DNA from: Jiulongibacter sp.
Lineage (GTDB): Bacteria; Bacteroidota; Bacteroidia; Cytophagales; Spirosomataceae
Assembly: GCA_024645245.1 (NCBI GenBank)
Contig: JAHEBN010000018.1
Coordinates: 1-38,972, forward strand
Direction: 5' to 3'
Length of the DNA: 38,972 nt
This document shows, piece by piece, positions 16,891 through 25,137 of the stretch. The translations under genes and the position numbers were made by a program. Below the pieces are notes generated by a model. That model made no database searches and was not told the origin of the DNA. It saw only the letters and a list, made by a program, of their open reading frames with translations. Each line of letters starts with the position of its first letter. The first letter of the stretch is position 1.

Positions 16891-17982
16891 TTAATTACTA
16901 CACTGAGCTAATACTTTATCTAATGTAGCAAGGTTATTTACCACTTCTGAATCATCAGGTTTTAAAGACTTACATTTTTCGAAATATGGCTTAGAAAGTT
17001 GAAATTGTTCACAAACTTTAACTTCAATGGCTTTTCCTTCCTTTTGATATGTCTTTATATCCATTGCATCAACTTCCTTCTTCGTTTGTACAGCTTTGTT
17101 AAAAAAGAACACCCCCATATTGAAATTACCTTCATAATTATTTGGATCTGCAGCCAAGGTCTTAATATAATACTCGTGAGCCGTTACCAAGTCTCCTTCA
17201 CTTTCATAAAGAATACCCAAATTGAGTAGGTTTAGGGAATTATTAGGGTCTGCTTCCAATAATTTTTCTAAATCTGCTATGGCCTCTTTAATTTTATTGG
17301 AAGCTAAATAAATATTAATTAATTCGCCTCTTAAATCTTTATCCGATGGGTTAGCAAGAATACCTTCTTTAAGAATTGCTATAGCTGTATCATAATCTTC
17401 CGCCTTTTTAGACATGCTACTTAAACTATAAAATACTGCCGGATCTTTTCCTCCATTATTTAAATAAGCTTTAAATGCATTTTTGGCAACATCTTCATGA
17501 CCATTCTGTTGAGCCACAATACCGGAATAAAATGAGCTCAAAGTATCTTTTACGTCTACTTTCATTCCTAATGTAAATAATTCTTCTGCCAAAATCATAT
17601 TGCCACTATTATAATGGGCAACACCCTGATTCATCACTGCAGAATAGAGAACTTCTCCTGTTAGTTTAGCTTTTATTGCATCAGCTTCTTTACCTCCTTC
17701 TGCAGCATCTAGCTCAACTGCTTTAAGATAGGCATTGTACGCTTTAACAGCAGATGTGGAGTCTTTACCACAATTGGTGGTATAATCAGCATAGGCGTCA
17801 CCAAGACGAACCCACGTAGCGGCTTTTATTCCTCTTTTGGGATGTTCAGAGCTTTTAATAATTGGATCTAAAGTGGCTTGTGCAGCCGTACACTGTGCTT
17901 CTTTAGCTAAATCTAAAGTTGACTGAGCATATGAAGTCGCCAGAGTTAAAATCAGGGCATTGGTTAAGAGTAGTTTCTTCAT
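16891..17982 (-). CDS. Periplasmic TPR protein downstream of gyrA
   Basis: The product is 363 residues with a signal peptide (MKKLLLTNALILTLATSYAQ). The N-terminal part has a Cys pair (Cys32 region AQCTAAQ and TTNCGKDST), then about six TPR units, such as SLNLLNLGILYESEGDLVTA and NYEGNFNMGVFFFNKAVQTK. The last unit is longer and holds CEQFQLSKPYFEKCKSL. It is exported and probably binds other proteins. It lies 95 bases after gyrA on the same strand; from memory this gyrA-TPR order recurs in Bacteroidota, though no functional link to gyrase is evident given the signal peptide. Confidence 0.85.
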   Translation of the reverse strand: MKKLLLTNALILTLATSYAQSTLDLAKEAQCTAAQATLDPIIKSSEHPKRGIKAATWVRLGDAYADYTTNCGKDSTSAVKAYNAYLKAVELDAAEGGKEADAIKAKLTGEVLYSAVMNQGVAHYNSGNMILAEELFTLGMKVDVKDTLSSFYSGIVAQQNGHEDVAKNAFKAYLNNGGKDPAVFYSLSSMSKKAEDYDTAIAILKEGILANPSDKDLRGELINIYLASNKIKEAIADLEKLLEADPNNSLNLLNLGILYESEGDLVTAHEYYIKTLAADPNNYEGNFNMGVFFFNKAVQTKKEVDAMDIKTYQKEGKAIEVKVCEQFQLSKPYFEKCKSLKPDDSEVVNNLATLDKVLAQCSN

Positions 17983-18077
17983 TTCTGTTTTTAAAGTTAG
18001 TTCTACAAATTTTGTTCTTTTGACGTAATTGGTTTAAAAGGTTTTACCGATTCATGTAATTTAACATGTCCTTAACA

Positions 18078-20675
18078 TTATTCTTCAACATTAGGTGTTG
18101 AATTGTCATCTGCAATATCGGATTTGTCTGGATGGATATTAGTATCTCCACCATCTATAGTATCATCTAAATTAACTTCCGAAATTTCCTCATTTTCTTC
18201 TACTTCTTCTTTTGCTATTCGTGTAACAGAAGCAATAGCATCGGTTTCATTAAGCCTGATCAGTTTTACACCTTGAGTTGCTCTTCCCATTACTCGTAAA
18301 TCACTAACGCTCATTCGAATAGCAATTCCTTTGATAGTAATGATCATTAAATCATCATCATCCGTCACTTCCTTAATAGAAACTAAATTGCCTGTTTTGT
18401 CAGTAATATTTAAGGCTTTTACACCTTTTGCTCCTCTAGAAGTTTTTCTATATTCTTCGATATCTGATCTTTTTCCATAACCTCTCTCAGAAACGACCAA
18501 AAGCTGTGAATCAGGTCTGCTGCTGCATATCATTCCGATTACTTTGTCATTATCGGCTAGATTTATACCTCGTACACCGGTAGCTCCCCTACCCATTGGT
18601 CTTACTCCTGATTCATGAAAACGAACTGCTTTACCCTGATTTGCGGCAATAATAATATTATTATCTCCATTGGTAAGAGCAACATCAAGTAATTTATCTC
18701 CCTCATTAATATTAATGGCAATAATACCATTTACACGAGGACGTGAATATGCTTCCAATAATGTTTTCTTTATGGTACCATTCTCTGTACACATAATGAT
18801 ATAATTATTGTTGATGTAATCATCATCTACAAGCGTTTTCACATTCAGGACGGCTCTTATACTATCATCTGACTCGAGATTAATCAAGTTCTGAATTGCC
18901 CGACCTTTTGATGTTTTATTTCCCTCTGGCACTTCAAATACTCTCAACCAATAAAGTTTTCCTTTTTGAGTAAAGAATAAAAGGTAATTGTGATTTGTGG
19001 CCGAAAATATATGCTCAGTATAGTCCTCATCTTTGGTTTTAACCCCTCTGGATCCCGTACCACCCCTATTTTGAGTTTTATATTCTGCAAGTGCAGTTCG
19101 TTTTATATATCCTTGATTTGAGACCGTAACAAGCATTTCGTCATCCGGAATCATATCTTCAATATTGAACTCTCCACCAGCCATTTCTATCCTGGACCTT
19201 CTGGCGTCGCCATATTTGGTTTTAATGTCCTGGAGATCTTCACGTACAATCTCTTTTTTCTTTTCCTCAGATGCTAAAATTTCATTCAAGCGATCAATTA
19301 GAGCTTTTATTTCTTTATATTCTGCAATTATTTTATCCCGCTCAAGGCCGGTAAGTCTTTGCAGACGCATATCTAGAATTGCTCTTGCCTGAATTTCAGA
19401 CAACTGATAATTGGTCATTAAGCCTTCTCTGGCTTCATCAGGATCTTTTGAATTACGTATTAAAGCAATTACTTCATCGAGGTGATCAAGAGCAATTAAT
19501 AATCCTTCTAAAATATGTGCTCTTTTTTCAGCCTCCTTAAGTTCAAAAATTGTACGACGGGTTATAACCTCAATTCTATGTTCCACATAGTTCTTTATGA
19601 GATCTTTTAGGTTTAGCGTATAAGGTCTACCTTTTACCAGAGCGACATTATTGATACTAAAAGAAGATTGAAGCTGAGTATACTTAAATAAGTTATTTAG
19701 TACTACGTTTGGAACCGCATCTCTTTTTAAGTCATAAACAATTCTTAAACCATCCCGATCTGATTCATCTCTCAGATCGGCAATTCCTTCAATTTTTTTC
19801 TCATTAATTAAAGCAGCCGTACGCTCGATCATATTGGCTTTATTTACCATATATGGAATCTCCGTTACAACTATTTGCTCTCTTCCGGTTTTTGAAACTA
19901 CAGATTCGGCAACAGATCTTATTACTATTCTACCTCTACCAGTTTCAAATGCCGATTTTACACCTGAATAACCATAAATAATTCCTCCCGTTGGAAAATC
20001 AGGTGCTTTTATATGCTCCATTAATCCTTCAATATCAATTTCAGGGTTATTTATGTAAGCAACAATACCATCTACTACCTCAGAAAGGTTATGAGGAGCC
20101 ATATTGGTTGCCATTCCCACAGCTATACCAGAAGTTCCATTAAGTAATAAGTTCGGTATTCGTGCCGGCATTACCGATGGCTCAGTAAGTGAATCATCAA
20201 AGTTTGGTTGAAAATCAACTGTTTCTTTGTTGATATCGGACAACATTTCTTCAGCAATTCTTTTTAATCTTGCCTCAGTATAACGCATTGCAGCAGGAGA
20301 ATCTCCGTCAACGGACCCAAAGTTCCCCTGTCCGTCTACCAATGGATATCTTAATGACCATTCCTGTGCCATTCTTACCATGGTATCATAAACAGAAGAA
20401 TCACCATGAGGGTGGTATTTACCGAGCACCTCGCCCACAATACGTGCTGATTTCTTATATGGTCTGTTGTGATAAACTCCCAGCTCTGACATACCATAGA
20501 GTACACGCCTGTGAACGGGTTTAAATCCATCCCGAACATCAGGTAGGGCACGCGAAATAATAACTGACATTGAATAATCAATGTAAGCTCCACGCATTTC
20601 GTCTTCAATATTGATGGGGATTATAGTTCCTTGATTTGGAGATAAAGGTATTGGGTTCTCGTTTTCCTCTGCCAT
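18078..20675 (-). CDS. gyrA: DNA gyrase subunit A
   Basis: The product is 865 residues. The breakage-reunion domain begins [20 protein letters not shown] and carries the catalytic Tyr132 in [10 protein letters not shown]. The quinolone-resistance region [11 protein letters not shown] keeps Ser93 and Asp97, matching the sensitive-type Ser83 and Asp87 of E. coli. The C-terminal six-bladed pinwheel repeats ([22 protein letters not shown]) include a gyrase box, [10 protein letters not shown], with substitutions against QRRGGKG; this divergence is also usual outside Gammaproteobacteria. An acidic tail of about 40 residues ends it. With GyrB it forms the tetramer that adds negative supercoils. GyrB is not in the window. 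Confidence 0.97.
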   Translation of the reverse strand: MAEENENPIPLSPNQGTIIPINIEDEMRGAYIDYSMSVIISRALPDVRDGFKPVHRRVLYGMSELGVYHNRPYKKSARIVGEVLGKYHPHGDSSVYDTMVRMAQEWSLRYPLVDGQGNFGSVDGDSPAAMRYTEARLKRIAEEMLSDINKETVDFQPNFDDSLTEPSVMPARIPNLLLNGTSGIAVGMATNMAPHNLSEVVDGIVAYINNPEIDIEGLMEHIKAPDFPTGGIIYGYSGVKSAFETGRGRIVIRSVAESVVSKTGREQIVVTEIPYMVNKANMIERTAALINEKKIEGIADLRDESDRDGLRIVYDLKRDAVPNVVLNNLFKYTQLQSSFSINNVALVKGRPYTLNLKDLIKNYVEHRIEVITRRTIFELKEAEKRAHILEGLLIALDHLDEVIALIRNSKDPDEAREGLMTNYQLSEIQARAILDMRLQRLTGLERDKIIAEYKEIKALIDRLNEILASEEKKKEIVREDLQDIKTKYGDARRSRIEMAGGEFNIEDMIPDDEMLVTVSNQGYIKRTALAEYKTQNRGGTGSRGVKTKDEDYTEHIFSATNHNYLLFFTQKGKLYWLRVFEVPEGNKTSKGRAIQNLINLESDDSIRAVLNVKTLVDDDYINNNYIIMCTENGTIKKTLLEAYSRPRVNGIIAININEGDKLLDVALTNGDNNIIIAANQGKAVRFHESGVRPMGRGATGVRGINLADNDKVIGMICSSRPDSQLLVVSERGYGKRSDIEEYRKTSRGAKGVKALNITDKTGNLVSIKEVTDDDDLMIITIKGIAIRMSVSDLRVMGRATQGVKLIRLNETDAIASVTRIAKEEVEENEEISEVNLDDTIDGGDTNIHPDKSDIADDNSTPNVEE

Positions 20676-20710
20676 AAATTATTTTGCGAAGAATAGTTTT
20701 AATATTAGTT

Positions 20711-20718
20711 CAAAAATA
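20711..20718 (-). promoter_or_regulatory. Promoter -7 element of gyrA
   Basis: The minus strand reads TATTTTTG, a match to TAnnTTTG, 35 bases before the gyrA ATG at 20675. No convincing TTTG at the right distance was found (the nearest CAAA on the plus strand is 27 bases further). Confidence 0.4.
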
Positions 20719-20770
20719 AGTAGTAATGTTATACTTTTCAGCCTTCAAAGTTAATTAAAAAGTACCTTTT

Positions 20771-21454
20771 TCACAATGAATTATCCAACAAATCAGGTCG
20801 CCTTTCTCTGGTTCTTTTAAGTGATTGTTCGAGCCTCCATTCTTCTATTTTTTTTAAATCTCCTGACAAGAGTATCTCTGGTACTTTTAGCCCCTCATAA
20901 TCAGCAGGTCTTGTAAAAACTGGTGGGGCCAGAAGGCCGTCCTGAAATGAGTCTGTAAGGGCAGAAGTCTCATCATTTAATGAGCCTGGAACCAGTCTGA
21001 TAATAGCATCAGTGATAAGAGCTGCGGGAATTTCACCCCCACTGAGAACATAGTCACCGACTGATATTTCACGAGTAACAAAATATTGACGATATCTTTC
21101 ATCAACACCTTTATAATGCCCGCAAACAATAATTATATTATGTAACAATGAAAGGAAATTAGCTTGCTTTTGATCAAATCTTGCACCATCGGGAGTAACA
21201 TATATAATATCGTCATATGATCGCTCAGCGGTGAGTTTATGAGTTATATTAGCCAAAGGTTCAATTTGCATTACCATGCCGGCTCCACCACCAAAGGCAT
21301 AATCATCTATTTGTTTATTTTTGCCAATACCATATTCCCTGAGATCATGAATAACAATATCGACAACTTTCTTGTCAATAGCTCTTTTGATAATAGACTG
21401 TGAGAAGAATCCTTCCAATAAACCAGGTAAACAAGTTATTATATCGATTCTCAT
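20771..21454 (-). CDS. trmD: tRNA (guanine-N1-)-methyltransferase
   Basis: The product is 227 residues, typical of TrmD. The trefoil-knot SPOUT motifs are seen as DYAFGGGAGMVMQIEPL, IIVCGHYKGVDERY and ISVGDYVLSGGEIPAALI, with the catalytic Asp in the helix after PGSLNDETS. It makes m1G37 in tRNAs with a G at position 36, preventing +1 frameshifts. It is 3 bases after rimM and belongs to the conserved rpsP-rimM-trmD unit. The rplS gene that often follows is not present; gyrA comes next on the same strand after a 95-base gap. Confidence 0.97.
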   Translation of the reverse strand: MRIDIITCLPGLLEGFFSQSIIKRAIDKKVVDIVIHDLREYGIGKNKQIDDYAFGGGAGMVMQIEPLANITHKLTAERSYDDIIYVTPDGARFDQKQANFLSLLHNIIIVCGHYKGVDERYRQYFVTREISVGDYVLSGGEIPAALITDAIIRLVPGSLNDETSALTDSFQDGLLAPPVFTRPADYEGLKVPEILLSGDLKKIEEWRLEQSLKRTRERRPDLLDNSL

Positions 21455-21457
21455 GAA

Positions 21458-21988
21458 TTATTCTTTTAAATAGATATCCAGTAAGCCGTCTGGTAGATTC
21501 AGGTAAATAGCCCGATTGGGCTGATCCACTTTTGCTATAATTTCGTCTGCAATTGGTACAAGTACCTCTTTCTGTTGCATATCGAAAGCAATGAGATCTT
21601 GACCTGTGCTTTCGTAAATACTTTTCAAAATACCCAGTTTATGCCCATTTAAATTATCATATACTTCATATCCGATCACCTCATGATAATAGAAGCCATT
21701 TGTAGGCATTTCAGGTAAATTCTCAATAGGTAAATACATTTCACAATTTATTATTGCAGCTGTATCTTCAACCTTTTCGAAATCTTCGAAAAGAGCAATA
21801 GATTTTTTGCCCCGAATTTGCAACTCTTCGATAAAGAAAGGAACAAGTTCGCCTTTTTGTAATAAAAATACGGAGTCCATATCTTCATACAGATTTGGAT
21901 CGTCAACATCAAGCCAAATTATAACTTCTCCCTTAATTCCATGGCTTTTGGTTACCTTTCCCAGGAAATAACAATCTTCAATTTTCAT
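21458..21988 (-). CDS. rimM: Ribosome maturation factor RimM
   Basis: The product is 176 residues. The N-terminal domain starts YFLGKVTKSHGIKGEVIIWL, the RimM family opening, and the C-terminal PRC barrel includes YYHEVIGYEVYD and DLIAFDMQQKEVLVPIADEI, the last being the family signature. It binds S19 and helps assemble the 30S head. It sits between rpsP and trmD. A hairpin lies in the 65-base gap after rpsP and may tune its expression. Confidence 0.95.
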   Translation of the reverse strand: MKIEDCYFLGKVTKSHGIKGEVIIWLDVDDPNLYEDMDSVFLLQKGELVPFFIEELQIRGKKSIALFEDFEKVEDTAAIINCEMYLPIENLPEMPTNGFYYHEVIGYEVYDNLNGHKLGILKSIYESTGQDLIAFDMQQKEVLVPIADEIIAKVDQPNRAIYLNLPDGLLDIYLKE

Positions 21989-22002
21989 ATTTAAATAAAA
22001 TA

Positions 22003-22033
22003 AAAATCCCCACTAATAATTAGTGAGGATCTT
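22003..22033 (-). terminator. Hairpin between rpsP and rimM, possible partial terminator
   Basis: CACTAAT (22011-22017) and ATTAGTG (22019-22025, sharing a tight loop) form the top of an inverted repeat that continues outward as TCC/GGA and an A-rich/T-rich base, with mismatches at 22010/22026 and 22005/22031. On the minus strand it ends in a short run of Ts. It could lower read-through from rpsP into rimM-trmD, as excess S16 is needed compared with the two modification factors. Confidence 0.55.
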
Positions 22034-22053
22034 TAAAAAATCGATTTATTTCT

Positions 22054-22641
22054 TTATTCTTCGGTTGAAGCAGCTTCCTCGGTAGCTGTATCAACTTCAG
22101 CTACTACTTCTTCTTCAGTATTAGCTTCTATTACTTCTTGTACATTCGCAGCGGCTTCTGCAGCTTCCGCAGCAGCAATTAAATCTTGCTCAGCTTTTAC
22201 TTTTTTAGCGATTGTATCTTCCTTTTTCTTACGCTCTGCTTCTAGTGCAGCTTGCTTTCCGGCAGATTTAACTGAATTTAATTTAGCAAGTTTATTATCA
22301 CGTGTAGTTTCTTTCTCGTTTAACCAGGCATTGAATTTTTCATCAGCAGCCTCTTGTGTTATTGCACCTTTGATTACCCCAACTTGCAGGTGTTTTTGTA
22401 ACATTACTCCCTTTACAGAAAGTATTTTTCTTGTGGTATCCGTAGGCTCAGCTCCTACCATAAGCCAATAAAGAGCTCTTTCATTTTTCAGGTTAACACC
22501 TGCGGGAGTACTATTTGGATTGTACTGTCCAATTTTCTCGATAAATTTACCATCACGTGGTGATCTCGCGTCGGCTACAACAATATCATAAATTGCTTGC
22601 TTTTTACGACCTTGACGAGATAATCTAATTTTTACAGACAT
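22054..22641 (-). CDS. rpsP: 30S ribosomal protein bS16 with long C-terminal tail
   Basis: The product is 195 residues. The first 80 are a standard S16 ([35 protein letters not shown]). From about 85 it continues with [20 protein letters not shown], then a Lys-rich helix and an Ala/Glu-rich acidic end ([19 protein letters not shown]). Most bacteria have about 80-90 residues; such tails are usual in Bacteroidota and their role is unknown to me. It is the first gene of rpsP-rimM-trmD. Confidence 0.95.
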   Translation of the reverse strand: MSVKIRLSRQGRKKQAIYDIVVADARSPRDGKFIEKIGQYNPNSTPAGVNLKNERALYWLMVGAEPTDTTRKILSVKGVMLQKHLQVGVIKGAITQEAADEKFNAWLNEKETTRDNKLAKLNSVKSAGKQAALEAERKKKEDTIAKKVKAEQDLIAAAEAAEAAANVQEVIEANTEEEVVAEVDTATEEAASTEE

Positions 22642-22688
22642 ATTTACTTTTTTATGGGGATCTCGTCCCCTGTTAAAATTTTGGAGTG

Positions 22689-22719
22689 CAAAGATAAAAT
22701 ATTTTTATCTTATTTCAAG
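22689..22719 (-). promoter_or_regulatory. Promoter of rpsP-rimM-trmD
   Basis: The minus strand reads CTTG (22719-22716), 19 bases, then TATCTTTG (22696-22689). The -7 element is a full match and the -33 element is one base off TTTG. Transcription would start near 22683, some 42 bases before the rpsP ATG. Confidence 0.65.
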
Positions 22720-22771
22720 ATGTAAAATGAAAATTTAATAGTTTTAAAGAATAAAAGATGTAAAAAAAGAA

Positions 22772-23134
22772 GAAATAAGTCTGTAAGCCGAATTCTGTAT
22801 TCCGTTAAACGAAATTCTTATCATTTATCTACAATATCGGTTACCCGATATTTTGAGCAACCTACCCTCCTGCATTGAACGAGCAATTCTTAATAGCAGG
22901 TATATTTGGTTTTTCAGCTCATGAGGTTTACCAATCATTAATATCACTATTAACCCGGTGGGCTCTTACCCCGCCTTTTCACCCTTACCATCATATAATG
23001 GCGGTATAATTTTCTGCGGCACTTTCTGTGAAAAAGGTTTTTTAACCTTTCCCCCTACCCGTTAGGTAGCATGATGCTCTGTGCTGTTCGGACTTTCCTC
23101 TTCGCCGGAACGAAGCGATAAGACGACTTATTTC
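22772..23134 (-). ncRNA. rnpB: RNase P RNA (bacterial type A)
   Basis: The minus strand holds the conserved RNase P core: GAGGAAAGTCCGAACA near the 5' end (around 23085-23103) and ACAGAATTCGGCTTACAG near the 3' end (around 22781-22798), which together form helix P4. The termini pair as P1: GAAATAAGTC (23134-23125) with GACTTATTTC (22781-22772). GGGTAGG and TAACCCGGTGGG-type segments of the specificity and P15 regions are also visible. It is the catalytic RNA that removes 5' leaders from pre-tRNAs, with the RnpA protein, whose gene is not in the window. Ends are set by P1 pairing and by the promoter 6 bases upstream. Confidence 0.95.
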
Positions 23135-23139
23135 TTTTG

Positions 23140-23147
23140 CAAAACTA
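23140..23147 (-). promoter_or_regulatory. Promoter -7 element of rnpB
   Basis: The minus strand reads TAGTTTTG, matching TAnnTTTG, and ends 6 bases before the inferred RNase P RNA 5' end. It overlaps the last codon of the DUF4403 gene (stop at 23145-23147), so the rnpB promoter is embedded in the 3' end of that gene. Confidence 0.65.
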
Positions 23148-24539
23148 CAACCCTTTTATCGAAAGATTTAATAATCCTGTTGCTTTTACTGTAGCAATCA
23201 TCCCCTTTTTTACCAGAAATACTTTATCTGGTTCAATTTCCTGGATTCTACCCTTTAAATTTACACCTTTCACCGGTTGAGAATTCATTGCATTCTCAAC
23301 TGCATTTTTGGCACCCGTTAAAATTGGGTCTACAGGAATCCCAAATTCATTTTCAATTTGCTTAACCAAATTACCTTCCAAAATCCAGGAGCCCATTTTA
23401 AGCATTAAATTTTTAGTTTTTAAATCAAAATCGGTTTTTGATAAAACTATAGACTTCTTTACCGGATCGTAAACCGGAACACCGGTCAAATAAATGATAC
23501 CATTGACACTACCTGTGGTTTTAATTTTAATTACCAGCTTATTATTCAAAGTGCCATAGATGGATATATCATCAACTATTATTTTATATTTATCACCCTT
23601 AAATAAGAATTCATGCCCTCTAAATAAGTCATTAGCTATTTTATCGGCCTCTGTAAATGTCACCAGATTTTCTAATATTACATTGAATCCATTCGGCAGT
23701 TCGTTGACGAATTTGAGAGGTGGTAGTTCTTTAGAAAACGTAATATTATGATCAGGTTGACCAGTCAAAGTACCTACATATGCTTTAATCGCAAGGGAAG
23801 TTTTGATAATCCGGTTTTCTGTTATTACTGGAGTCATTAGCACATCCTGTGGTTCAATTTTCACCCATATATTGTACTCATCTGACGCCTTCAAAGGTTT
23901 TTTTAATTCATTCCAGGCGTTCAAAACCAAGGACTTTACTTCTATCTGCTCCGAAATTTGTTCATCTGCCAAGCGGGCTATTGTGGTTTGATAATTTGAT
24001 AGAATATTTCCAATTATTGAGGTTAATGGAATGTCAATTCCTCCTACACTTATATTAGGCTTACTAATCCATTCATATCCGAAGGAAGTTGTTTGTGTAT
24101 TAATTTTCCAATCAGCTCCAAAATAGATTTTAGAGGCAAATTTCATGTTAACTTCAAAAGTTGTTTGAGGTGTTTGGGAAAAACCAAGTAATTTAACTCT
24201 CTTTTGTGCCCAAATTTTTAAGGGGATTTCAAAAGTTAATAACTCATTATGAGCTTCTTTAATTTGAATCCTTCGTAATTTCCAGATTTTTATTTTTAAA
24301 TCATCTCCTCTATTGTCGGTAAAACTAGAATCTTCATAAATCAAATCCTGAAATTCGAAATTTATCTGATTTTCCAATTCAGAAATTGGTATATCAATTG
24401 GAATTTTAAGATAAGAAATATCCCTTTCATTGTTAGCACTATCATCCTGATAACTTTCAGCCGGTGCTTCGGCAATTATTTTCTTGGAACAAGAACTTAT
24501 CGAAAAGATTAAACAAAAAAAACAAATTCTAAGATACAC
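23145..24539 (-). CDS. DUF4403 family lipoprotein
   Basis: The product is 464 residues. A short signal ends in a lipobox at Cys17 (SISSC, then SKK). From residue about 44 it reads ISYLKIPIDIPISELENQIN, the typical opening of DUF4403, and the family pattern continues with FGYEWISKPNISVGGIDIPL and a C-terminal VKGVNLKGRIQEIEPDKVFL. From memory the family is made of repeated beta-alpha lipid-transfer-like modules and has no established function. A place at the outer membrane facing the periplasm is likely. It is divergent from the AOS-like gene, with an FNR-type site between them; the rnpB promoter lies at its 3' end. Confidence 0.82.
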   Translation of the reverse strand: MYLRICFFCLIFSISSCSKKIIAEAPAESYQDDSANNERDISYLKIPIDIPISELENQINFEFQDLIYEDSSFTDNRGDDLKIKIWKLRRIQIKEAHNELLTFEIPLKIWAQKRVKLLGFSQTPQTTFEVNMKFASKIYFGADWKINTQTTSFGYEWISKPNISVGGIDIPLTSIIGNILSNYQTTIARLADEQISEQIEVKSLVLNAWNELKKPLKASDEYNIWVKIEPQDVLMTPVITENRIIKTSLAIKAYVGTLTGQPDHNITFSKELPPLKFVNELPNGFNVILENLVTFTEADKIANDLFRGHEFLFKGDKYKIIVDDISIYGTLNNKLVIKIKTTGSVNGIIYLTGVPVYDPVKKSIVLSKTDFDLKTKNLMLKMGSWILEGNLVKQIENEFGIPVDPILTGAKNAVENAMNSQPVKGVNLKGRIQEIEPDKVFLVKKGMIATVKATGLLNLSIKGL

Positions 24540-24604
24540 TGATTTCTATTTTTGATGTAAAATTAATTAGTTCTTGGTCTTTAACGATGAATTTGAAAAA
24601 AATG

Positions 24605-24620
24605 ATTGATCTAAATCAAT
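24605..24620. promoter_or_regulatory. FNR/CRP-family type operator
   Basis: ATTGAT-CTAA-ATCAAT is a perfect 6+4+6 palindrome and contains TTGAT-N4-ATCAA, the consensus site of FNR-type regulators of the CRP superfamily. It is in the 145-base gap between the divergent DUF4403 and AOS-like genes, 66 bases before the DUF4403 start codon and 64 before the AOS-like ATG. No regulator gene is in the window, so the protein that binds is unknown. Confidence 0.55.
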
Positions 24621-24624
24621 AAAT

Positions 24625-24686
24625 ATGAGTATTTATTAATCATGGTATGTGAATTGAAATACCATACTAAAAAATAAATTACTCAT
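24625..24686. repeat. Nested inverted repeats reaching the AOS-like start codon
   Basis: The outer arms ATGAGTATTTATT (24625-24637) and AATAAATTACTCAT (24673-24686) pair over 13 bp with one bulged T, and the inner arms ATGGTAT (24642-24648) and ATACCAT (24659-24665) pair over 7 bp. The outer right arm ends on the first two bases of the ATG at 24685. Transcribed as a leader it would hide the start codon; as DNA it would be a pair of operators. Confidence 0.5.
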
Positions 24687-25137
24687 GCTTAAAATTTCCA
24701 ATCAACTGCATCAATTTAATGATATTATTAATTTAAGCAAAAAAATGGGTTTAGGTCAGGTACTTATAGAAGACGAGTATTTTGACGGAAGACTTATTAA
24801 AATACATAATCAAAATACCGTATTTCTGGGTAATTGTAATTACCTGGGTCTGGCCACTAATCCGGAAATTAAAGAAGTGGCAAAATATGCAATTGACAAG
24901 TATGGGGTCTTTTTTTCTTCTTCCCGATCATTTGCAGCACTTTCTTTAATTGAAGAATTGGAACATCAATGGGAGAGTATTTTTAATAGACCTTGTCTGG
25001 TAACTCCTACAACATCACTCGGCCACATTGCTAATCTGCCTTTATTAATTGGAAAAAAGGATTTAATAATTTGTGACCAACAGGTACATAATTCAGCTCA
25101 TAATGCGGCCATGATATGTAAATCAAATGGCACTTAG
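24685..25137 (+). pseudogene. AOS-family (BioF-like) fold-type I protein, N-terminal part before an in-frame TAG
   Basis: The frame gives 150 residues, then TAG at 25135-25137, and continues in the same frame for 272 more residues; together 423 codons, the usual size of alpha-oxoamine synthases (BioF, Kbl, ALAS, SPT). GNCNYLGLATNPEIKEVAK matches the family start (NNYLGL), and the later DQQVHNSAHNAAM matches the DxxxHxS segment with the His that stacks on PLP. The residue lost is between NGT and VSYIHHNRLDFLE, a variable site before the YxHND-like motif. Two truncated proteins or a read-through product are possible. The upstream region carries an FNR-type box and nested dyads. The substrate cannot be inferred. 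Confidence 0.72.

Noticed and set aside
25135-25137. TAG read as pyrrolysine
   Set aside because: Pyrrolysine use is not known in Bacteroidota, no pylT-like sequence or pyl genes are in the window, and the site is a variable position in the family.
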